A stretch of 14,886 nt of DNA from Glomus cerebriforme. Its lineage: Eukaryota; Glomeromycota; Glomeromycetes; Glomerales; Glomeraceae. Position numbers and translations under genes: made by a program. Shown in pieces: positions 8,668-14,886 of the stretch. The stretch is taken from NCBI GenBank assembly GCA_003550305.1, contig QKYT01001262.1, positions 3,359 to 18,244 on the forward strand, given 5' to 3'. Each line of letters begins with the position of its first letter. Position 1 is the stretch's first letter. The notes below the pieces were generated by a model. The model was not told the DNA's origin, ran no database searches, and saw only the letters and a program-made list of their open reading frames with translations.

Positions 8668-8733
8668 GTAATAATAATAAAGAAAGATATTAATTAATAC
8701 TGTCGTCCCCCTCTATAGTCACCCCCTATATAA

Positions 8734-8746
8734 GCATAACCTCTAT
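8734..8746. repeat. Target-site-like repeat, left
   Basis: GCATAACCTCTAT directly precedes the T-run of the first retroposon-like copy. It matches GTATAACTTCTAT (9868-9880) and ACATAACCTCTAT (11060-11072), the equivalent sites at the other two junctions. This is the pattern expected of a target-site duplication. Confidence 0.65.
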
Positions 8747-9867
8747 TTTTTTTTTTAACGATGCGATCTTGTGCAATAATTTATTAGATATAAAATGCAA
8801 AATACAAATAATTGAAATACATTAATACTAAAGGTTAGTTAATCATTACCCCCCAGATAATATCAGACTTAGGGCCGACCTGTCACTGTTCGAAGAATCT
8901 GCGGAAGCTGAACAAATTCACAAGGCCAAAGGCATCCCCACTTCGAAAAATCATACATCCAACCCAAAAAGATAATTCAGCCAATATTCTATATCCTGAG
9001 TCAATATTCATAAAATAGAGATTGACTAGCGGAACCATAAGGATTCCCTTGAATGACATCGCGCTAAAAGCAAAAACTGTGCGAACTCACACTGGCTAAA
9101 AAACATGTTAGAGACATATTTCTGAAATGGTATTTGATCAGCACCATGTGACCACCTGTGATGCATCACCAGAAAACCCAATGATCATCACATCACCCCC
9201 TTTAAAATAAACAAACAACTCCTTTAAAGTTAAATAAATAACAAGTTATACCAAACTAGCCTAAGACAATCATTTTTTCTAATACCCTCCATCTCCCAAA
9301 AGAAAATGAAAAATATCAACAAAAAATAACTATAGACTACGCCAAAAAAATAAAAATAAAATAAAACAAAAACAAAAACAAAAGGAATAAAATTAGGAAA
9401 AACAACTATATCTAGCCGTAAAAACTTAAAGTAAAGTACACTAGGAAAAACACCAAACAACACTCCAAAAAAAAAGTTCTCTCTCTCCAAACCCTTAGCA
9501 AACCCTTCGTCCACAAGAACCCAAAGTTAAGTAAAATCGTTCTCTTCCCTACAAAACTTTCTATTACTTCCCTTTTCTGACTCTGAAGAGATAAAACTTG
9601 TGCAAGACTGAATAGCTGGGAATACCAAACGCTTCTAGAGATATCGTTAAAGGTCATTATTCAAGAATTGTAAAATGAAAATTGTGGGTATATTTAAAAT
9701 AATAAAATGCAAACAACTGAAATTATTTTATTAAACGTTAAATAACAAGAAGAGCATTTTTACTTAAAACCCTAAAGGCTGTCACTATAGTGAATGAAGC
9801 CTCCAGGTTGTGTTTTTGCTTCGTAAAAAATTTGTTCAGAATTTTTTGGGAAAGAGTGGCCCCTTAA
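8747..9867 (-). mobile_element. Poly(A)-ended retroposon-like repeat, copy 1
   Basis: Read on the minus strand, this ~1.1 kb sequence begins near 9860 (GGCCACTCTTTCCCAAAAAA) and ends with GCACAAGATCGCATCGTT and an 11-base A run (the T run at 8746-8756). A target-site-like 13-mer follows. Copy 2 at 9881-11059 matches along its whole length with moderate divergence. Minus-strand open frames at 9412-9657 and 9230-9514 are parts of one Phe/Leu-rich frame split by a shift; copy 2 keeps the second half open (10451-10666). The encoded sequence is low-complexity and hydrophobic because of T-rich DNA, so I do not call a gene. It could be a truncated LINE, a SINE-like element or a retrocopied transcript. 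No reverse transcriptase motif is present. Confidence 0.6.
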
Positions 9868-9880
9868 GTATAACTTCTAT
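9868..9880. repeat. Target-site-like repeat, middle
   Basis: GTATAACTTCTAT lies between the two retroposon-like copies. Three of its 13 bases differ from each of the flanking sites at 8734 and 11060, so it has aged or was acquired in a duplication event. Confidence 0.6.
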
Positions 9881-11059
9881 TTTTTTTTTAACGATGCGAT
9901 CTTGTGCAGATAAGTTTATTTTGAATATGCAGCGAACTAGATAAACTAAAGAACACAAATACATAACAACAAAACTAACTATACTACCCCTCACTAAGCA
10001 AAAAAAGGCTGACTTGTCACTGATTGGAGAATCTGCAGAAGCTGAACAAAATTCACTCGGCTAAAAGTGCTCCCATACCAATATAAACCCCTTCAACACC
10101 TACCTACTTCCCAACAGTCACCATTTTACCACTACCCATTAAAAATTCAACCGATATTGCATGTCTCGAAGCAAATTTCCCTAACAGAGGTCAATAGCGG
10201 GACTCTCCCAATTAGCATACAGGCATTCTTCCATGTCCCTCAGGAGATACCTTTATTGTCTCAGTTGTGACTTATGTCAACTAAAAACTTAATAAAAAAC
10301 ATTTGCTTCGATAATTAATCAGTTCCACGTGACTATCTGTAATACATCATCAGAAAATCCAATGATCATCATGTCACCCCCTTAAAATAAACAAACAACT
10401 CCTTTAGGGCCAAACAAACAATAAGTTACACTAAACCAGCCTTTTAATGATCATTTTTTCCAGTACCCCCCATCTCTCAAAAGAAATGAAAAAATATCAA
10501 CAAAAAATGACCAAAGACTACACCAAAGAAATAAAAATAAAATAAAACAAAACAAAAACAAAAAGGAAATAAAATTAGGAAAAACAACTATATCTAGCCG
10601 CAAAAAACCTAAAGTAAAGTACACTGGAGAAAATACCAAACAACACACCAAAAGAAAAGTTCTCACCCTCCAAACTCTTTACAAATAGTTCATTCACAAA
10701 AACCTAAAGTTAAGAAAAATCATTTTCTTCCTTACAAAACTTTCTATTACTTCTCTTTTCTGACTTTGAAGAGATAAAACTTGTGCAAGACTGGTAAGCT
10801 GAGAATACCAAGCGAATCCAGAGGTATCGTTAAAGGCTATTATCCAAGAATTGTAAAACAAAAATTGTGGGTATATTTAAAAATAATAAAATGCAAACAA
10901 TCTAAACTATTTTATTAAACGTTAAATAACAAGAGGAGTATTTTTTCTTAAGACCCTGAAGGCTGTCACCATAGTGAACGAAGCCTCCAGATTGTGTTTT
11001 TGCTTCGTAAAAAATTTGGAAAAAATTTTTTGGGAAAGAGTGGCCTCTCCCAAGCCTAA
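9881..11059 (-). mobile_element. Poly(A)-ended retroposon-like repeat, copy 2
   Basis: Head-to-tail neighbour of the copy at 8747-9867 and in the same minus-strand orientation. Its A run is 10 bases (T run 9880-9889). The offset between the copies rises from about 1135 bp in the left part to about 1181 bp beyond 9150/10332, so one copy has an indel of about 46 bp between those points. Where copy 1 has CATGTG (9145), this copy has CACGTG (10326-10331). Best-conserved blocks: GTGTTTTTGCTTCGTAAAAA, CGTTAAATAACAAGA, GATAAAACTTGTGCAAGACT and CAACTATATCTAGCCG. A minus-strand frame at 10451-10666 is Phe/Leu-rich and not convincing as a gene. Confidence 0.6.
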
Positions 11060-11072
11060 ACATAACCTCTAT
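11060..11072. repeat. Target-site-like repeat, right
   Basis: ACATAACCTCTAT marks the right border of the duplicated insert. It differs from the left site (8734-8746) only at the first two bases. Beyond it the sequence continues as ATAATCATATTAG, which appears to be the interrupted TIR element. Confidence 0.65.
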
Positions 11073-11865
11073 ATAATCATATTAGTTTTAGTCCTAAATT
11101 TTTATATAGTAAAATACTCCCTTTGTAGTCACAAATCGATTATAGTCACTATCACAGCAATTATTAGTCCCAATATAATAGTTAACATATAAAAATTTTC
11201 CTTTTTATAGTCACATCAATAGGACTTCAGATATTATATACTCATTAAATTTAACATGAAATTATTAAAAATTTAATATAAGTATTTTAACAAATTGATA
11301 CTATTTTTAGAATTATATTTACTTCTTAATTTACTTTAATTAAGAAATATAAATAAAAATAACATGTAAACACGTAAAAAGTCTTGTGTAATTCTTTTTA
11401 CATATTTATATATATTGTAATGGACAACTGCCACTTATCCTTACATTAATTAACTTTTCCTTATTAAATATGTTTGGTTTAAATCTTTATAATTCTCAAT
11501 ATTTTCTTTCTTTTCTTTAATTTTACCTTCAAAATGCAATAATTTCCCTTACATTAAATATCTTTTCATTAAATAATTAAACTTGGATAATTTCCCTTAC
11601 TTCATTGCTAAACTTATTATATTAAATAATTCTCAAGCGAACAATGAGCATATTTAAAATAACCTTTAATAATTAATATAATAATTTTTTTATTTTTCTT
11701 GAGCTAAAAAGCTAAAATTTTACAAAAGAAAAATCCTTTGGTTTAAATAATTATTTCAACATTATTTGTTTCACTAAACTATATTTCACTAGTTTATTTG
11801 TAATACCTTATTTCTTCATTTCTTTCTTTCTTTCTCTTATTTTATGTTTCACTAAGCTATAAATA

Positions 11866-11888
11866 AATTACCTCTTTATGAGGTAATT
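11866..11888. repeat. Perfect 9-bp inverted repeat
   Basis: AATTACCTC and GAGGTAATT around the 5-nt loop TTTAT. Possible hairpin inside the TIR element; no function is visible. Confidence 0.65.
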
Positions 11889-12025
11889 GTACTCCTCCAT
11901 TAAATAATCTGCAATTCTTCAATTTCCTATAATTCTATAATTCCTTACAACGTTCTACAATGTTCTACAATATTTGTATTACTATAAATCATATGTTAAG
12001 TCATATGCTAATCACGTGTTAAACT

Positions 12026-12072
12026 AAACTATAAATAAATCAAACTATAAATAAATTAAACTATAAATAAAC
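12026..12072 (+). repeat. Three tandem copies of a 16-bp unit
   Basis: AAACTATAAATAAAT occurs at 12026-12040 and 12042-12056, and once more with a final C at 12058-12072, each pair separated by one variable base. Related ACTATAAAT words continue around it. A simple satellite-like array. Confidence 0.75.
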
Positions 12073-12638
12073 TATTTAAAATAAAAATGTTAATTATTAT
12101 ACTATAAATATTATTACTAACTGTAATCTTTACGTGATCTATCCTATAACTTTAGCTACAATGTGACTGAAATAAAATTTATGTGTCTTTACGTGACGCA
12201 TAATAAAACTATTTATAGTTATATAATTTTATTACATATTCATATACGTGACTGAAATAAACATTTTATATTTGTGCAATTTTTTTTACGTAACTGTATA
12301 ACAAAGATTACATATTCACATAATCTTAAAAATTATATAATAAAGCTGTGACCAGCAGGTGGGTGGGAGAGTAAAGTTTTTTTAGAAATTTTTTGTTTTC
12401 ACACTAATATTTTTGTATTAAATAATAAAAATTATAGTTATTTTACTTAAGATTTTTTTAAAAAAAAAATTTTTATTATAATATTATTTTTAGCTATTTT
12501 TAGTTTAATATAATCATACCAATATAAAAATTTATTATATGTGATTATATAGTAAAAACCCTCTTTATAAGAACATCTCACTATAATCACTGTATTTAGT
12601 GGTCCCAAAGGATGTGATTATAGAGAAGGATGACTGTA

Positions 12639-13488
12639 CATACTTTACATACTTAATTGCTGGCTTTACATTACTGAAATCTGTTATTCATGAAATAAAA
12701 TAAAAATGCATAACTTTTTTTGCATACTGTATATGTGACATATGCTGCCAATTTGGAATTTTTATTAGCTGATTTTCAAACACGTGATTCAGGTCAGTTC
12801 CAAAAAAATTGAAACATAATCACGTAATTATCAAGTTAAGATTTCTGGCATCATATAATGACAACAAAAAAGAGCCAAAACTTATGTTTCTGTACTTTAT
12901 AAAGAAATACATAAATTCTAAATCATAAATAAAATCTATAGTTTTTTACTTTATAGGTCTATTTATCTTTGATTAAGTGAATGCAAGTTATTTATGGTCA
13001 CTTCTTGAAAATTATAAATAGTATTAGGATTGGGTAGAAAATATTTTGTATATAACATAAAAATGTTGATGTTATGGAATAATTATGAAATCACAAAAAA
13101 AAAAAGGCAAATACCAAAAAATCCTTTATCTATCAGTATCCACAATGCCAAATATCTTAAATATTTGTCTCAAAGATTTAATTTGATTTTCTTACATTTA
13201 GTCAAATAGAATTAACAGTATGATAGAAAAAATTGATGCAAAATCAAATTAATCTTTTGTTTATAAATTTTTACTGATTAATTTTACTCATGCTGATAGA
13301 TGAATCATAATGACACTTATGTCTGTGATATGATTTAAGACTGTAATTAGCAGTTCACTCTGATATATAGTCCTGAACAGTTCTGATAAATCAGAAAAAG
13401 TTTAGTTCAAAGACTTATATATATATTAGTTTTGCATCCCTAACTGTAATGCATATAACACAAAAACAATTCAGTGATAATGATTATA
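12639..13488. other. AT-rich intergenic, no gene seen
   Basis: Stops close all frames. It contains CACGTG at 12781-12786 with the near-miss TCACGTAATT close by at 12822. An imperfect inverted repeat spans 13171-13259, and CTGATAAATCAG (13383-13394) is a short palindrome. No promoter or RNA gene is recognised. Confidence 0.45.
13171..13259. repeat. Inverted repeat with 20-bp arms
   Basis: CAAAGATTTAATTTGATTTT (13171-13190) pairs with the reverse complement of 13240-13259 at 18 of 20 positions, around a 49-nt loop. It could be a remnant of a small foldback element. Confidence 0.6.
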
Positions 13489-13785
13489 TTATAGCAGTTT
13501 TCATAATTGTATGGCCACCAGATTTTTTGTAAGGGTTGAAATTGTGATTTTTATAGTTAATGTAAAATTAAAATAAATAACAAAAAACTAGTTTTTACAT
13601 TACCTGCCATATGTTTCATATGATTTATTTGATGGTGATAATATATTATATAGTATAACAGTACAACTCATCATGTCAAAACTAGTTTTTTGTTATTTAT
13701 TTTAATTTTATATTAACTATTAAAAATCACAATTTCAAAACCTACAAAAAATCTGATGACCATACAATTATGAAAACTGCTATAA
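13489..13785. mobile_element. Foldback MITE-like element
   Basis: Left arm 13489-13600 and right arm 13673-13785 are reverse complements over about 112 bp, with roughly seven mismatches and one indel by my count. The loop (13601-13672) is only 72 bp. The outer ends read TTATAGCAGTTTTC and GAAAACTGCTATAA, compatible with insertion at a TA dinucleotide as in Tc1/mariner MITEs. There is no coding capacity. A transcript crossing it would fold into a long hairpin. Confidence 0.8.
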
Positions 13786-14257
13786 CAGATTTATTTAAAT
13801 TTTGACTGTAAATCTAAATGAGATGTTAAATTTCTGAATGGGTTTAACATAGAACTCTTTTATTTAAAGATAGATTCTTATACAAAAGCTCTCAAAAAGT
13901 ATTTTTGATAAGAAAGAAGAATCCAAAAAAAAAGTATATAAATTCTTCTCAATAAATATAGAAAGACAAATATATTTTTTTATTAGAAATATTAAGTGAA
14001 AAAAAAGTGGCATAATGAGGACTTGCTGGATTATTATTATTTAAGGCTATTGGCTGAGCTACAAAACCAGTGATAAGGTATAAATTACTTGCTGATTGCC
14101 TGTGTTCAAGATTGCTGGCTAATCTAGCACTAGTTCTAGATACAGTTTACTTGCTAGGTAAAAATCTGAAGTTTGAACATTAAATATAAATGATCTTTAA
14201 TTCAGCAGCAATATTTGAATTTTAAACTATTTATAAAATCAGTTAAGATAATTGATT
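13786..14257. other. AT-rich region, no gene seen
   Basis: No open frame or recognised motif. A somewhat GC-richer part at about 14020-14160 repeats the words TTGCTG and GGCTA and contains ATCTAG / CTAGAT as a small inverted repeat (14123-14142). It could be the eroded continuation of the minus-strand Sel1 relic, but I see no matching residues. Confidence 0.35.
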
Positions 14258-14625
14258 CTAAATCAAGTTTCTTATAGCTTCATACAAACTTTTATTAGAT
14301 TTGATATCATCTTTATAATATTTTAACTATTCTTTCATTCTTTTTATAACTATTATGGGCTAATTATTCTTATTAATAGAATTATTGAAATAATATTCTG
14401 CTAGTTTATGTTTGGCCTTAATAATACCATATATTGCAACTTTTCTATTTCAATAAAATTCTTTTTCTTTATTTTTTGAAATATATTTTCCATTGTTATA
14501 ATGATTTGCCATATTATTTTGGCTAATTCTATTACTTTTTTCTGTAGCTTTTAAATATTGTTTAAAAGATTTAGTTTCTTTTATCTTTTAAAAATACCTC
14601 TTCCATTATAATAACAATTATAATC
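14258..14625 (-). pseudogene. Sel1-repeat protein fragment, broken
   Basis: On the minus strand the frame from 14625 reads DYNCYYNGRGIFK, the CYxNGxG core of a Sel1 repeat. After a frameshift, the frame from 14572 reads KSFKQYLKATEKSNRISQNN, MANHYNNGKYISKNKEKEFY, stop (TGA at 14452-14450, at the usual Trp), then NRKVAIYGIIKAKHKLAEYY, FNNSINKN and a stop (14362-14360). Alternating KAxxxYLKAxE and LAxxYxNGxxxxKNxxKA signatures identify about two and a half repeats. Sel1 repeats form alpha-alpha scaffolds for protein binding. In Rhizophagus they occur in very many proteins, often behind kinase domains. This piece has stops and a frameshift and is not functional. Confidence 0.8.
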
Positions 14626-14715
14626 ACTAGTCGAAATAGTCCATTTCGGCTAAATTTCGGCTGGCTGATTTTAGGCCGAATTATGCTCTAATGCTGGTNN
14701 AAATCTATGTTACTC
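14626..14715. repeat. GGCCGAA/TTTCGGC-rich repeat fragment
   Basis: TTTCGGCTAAATTTCGGCTG and TTTTAGGCCGAATTATG repeat the CCGAA/TTCGG word in both orientations. The stretch leads into the tandem repeat at 14716 and includes the NN at 14699-14700. It resembles the GGCCGAA / GCCGGCCCGAATTATCAT words at 6312-6370. Confidence 0.45.
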
Positions 14716-14886
14716 TTCGGGTACNATTCGAATGTAGATTTNGATCAAACTTATGTTAAATTTCGTAACAACCAATCGGTTAATATTCAAGCAAATATCA
14801 ACACCCTTCGGTACCACTCGGATGTAGATTTCGATCAAACTTATGTTAAATTTCGTAATAACCAATCGGTTAATATTCAAGCAAAT
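14716..14886 (+). repeat. Tandem repeat, ~90-bp unit, cut by window end
   Basis: Unit 1 starts at 14716 and unit 2 at 14807. Both contain GTAGATTT, GATCAAACTTATGTTAAATT, TCGTAA(C/T)AACCAATCGGTT and AATATTCAAGCAAAT. The offset is 90-91 bp, with few mismatches. Two N bases (14725 and 14742) fall in unit 1. The array probably continues beyond the window, since unit 2 lacks the ATCAACACCC end seen in unit 1. Confidence 0.85.

Larger units (their letters stand above)
11073..12613. other. Non-coding interior of the TIR element
   Basis: No coding potential on either strand. It is AT-rich with subterminal GTCAC/GTGAT words at both ends. It includes a perfect 9-bp inverted repeat (11866-11888), a 16-bp tandem repeat (12026-12072), an exact 14-bp direct repeat GTGACTGAAATAAA (12163-12176 and 12248-12261), a TTTC microsatellite near 11818-11836, and a short GC-richer patch at about 12346-12371 (CAGCAGGTGGGTGGGAG-like). 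Confidence 0.5.
8700..12636. mobile_element. TIR element of Tc1/mariner-pogo type, nested and non-autonomous
   Basis: The left end CTGTCGTCCCCCTCTATAGT followed by CAC (8700-8722) matches the reverse complement of the right end (12614-12636). Counting the flanking TA on each side (8698-8699 and 12637-12638), 20 of 25 positions agree. Flanking TA is the target-site signature of this superfamily. Words of the form TATAGTCAC or GTGATTATA recur near both ends (11126-11132, 11141-11149, 11207-11214, 12541-12549, 12582-12590), as in the subterminal repeats of pogo-like elements. No transposase frame is present, so it is non-autonomous. About 2.3 kb of it is an insertion (8747-11059), which leaves about 1.6 kb of original element. 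The right-hand interior is AT-rich and non-coding. Confidence 0.6.

Noticed and set aside
9230..9657. Minus-strand Phe/Leu-rich ORFs in retroposon copy 1, and the matching frame at 10451-10666
   Set aside because: Split by a frameshift, low-complexity and explained by T-rich DNA. Conservation between copies follows from the duplication itself. Not excluded as a decayed gene.
10067..10270. 67-residue + ORF in retroposon copy 2
   Set aside because: Opposite strand to the poly(A) orientation, not open in copy 1, and no recognisable motif.
10974..11192. 72-residue + ORF
   Set aside because: Crosses the retroposon border into the TIR element, so it is a chance frame.
11100..12640. Separate smaller TIR element nested at the right
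   Set aside because: CTCCCTTTGTAGTCAC near 11118 resembles the right end, but it fits better as a subterminal repeat of the larger element.
14716..14886. CRISPR-like array
   Set aside because: Units are ~90 bp, adjacent, and have no unique spacers; the context is eukaryotic.

Overview
The window looks like nuclear DNA of an arbuscular mycorrhizal fungus of the Rhizophagus type (Glomeromycota). This is an inference from several signs. By eye the base composition is roughly three quarters A+T. Genes have short, very AT-rich GT-AG introns. The broken genes belong to families I recognise as hugely expanded in Rhizophagus: Cys-motif protein kinases, Sel1 repeats and a degenerate DDE transposase family. 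No prokaryotic operon structure, tRNA, rRNA or CRISPR array is visible.

Only two genes look intact, and they form a tandem pair on the + strand (3616-4450 and 4974-5846). Each has five exons that join without a stop into a four-membrane-span protein of 166 or 167 residues. The copies share intron positions, intron phases, some intron sequence and promoter-proximal sequence. They are a local duplication of an unnamed, MARVEL-like tetraspan family.

From left to right: a decayed protein-kinase fragment (298-741); a repeat region (1365-2104) with two copies of a ~300 bp sequence around an exact 75-bp duplication joined by an N; an AT-rich gap with a tiny polyubiquitin-like fossil (2624-2668); the tetraspan pair; a stretch of hairpins and GTCA repeats (5979-6349); and a full-length but heavily mutated DDE-transposase-like pseudogene (6476-8667).

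The largest structure is a ~3.9 kb terminal-inverted-repeat element (8700-12636) flanked by TA. Its left part holds two head-to-tail copies of a ~1.15 kb minus-strand sequence. Each copy ends in a poly(A) run and sits between near-identical 13-bp sites, so this reads as a retroposed sequence nested in a DNA transposon and then duplicated.

The right part is AT-rich. It holds a ~297 bp foldback (MITE-like) element (13489-13785), a minus-strand Sel1-repeat pseudogene (14258-14625) and the start of a ~90 bp tandem repeat cut by the window end. Apart from the tetraspan pair, the window is a graveyard of mobile elements and gene-family fragments. I see no multi-gene defence or metabolic system.
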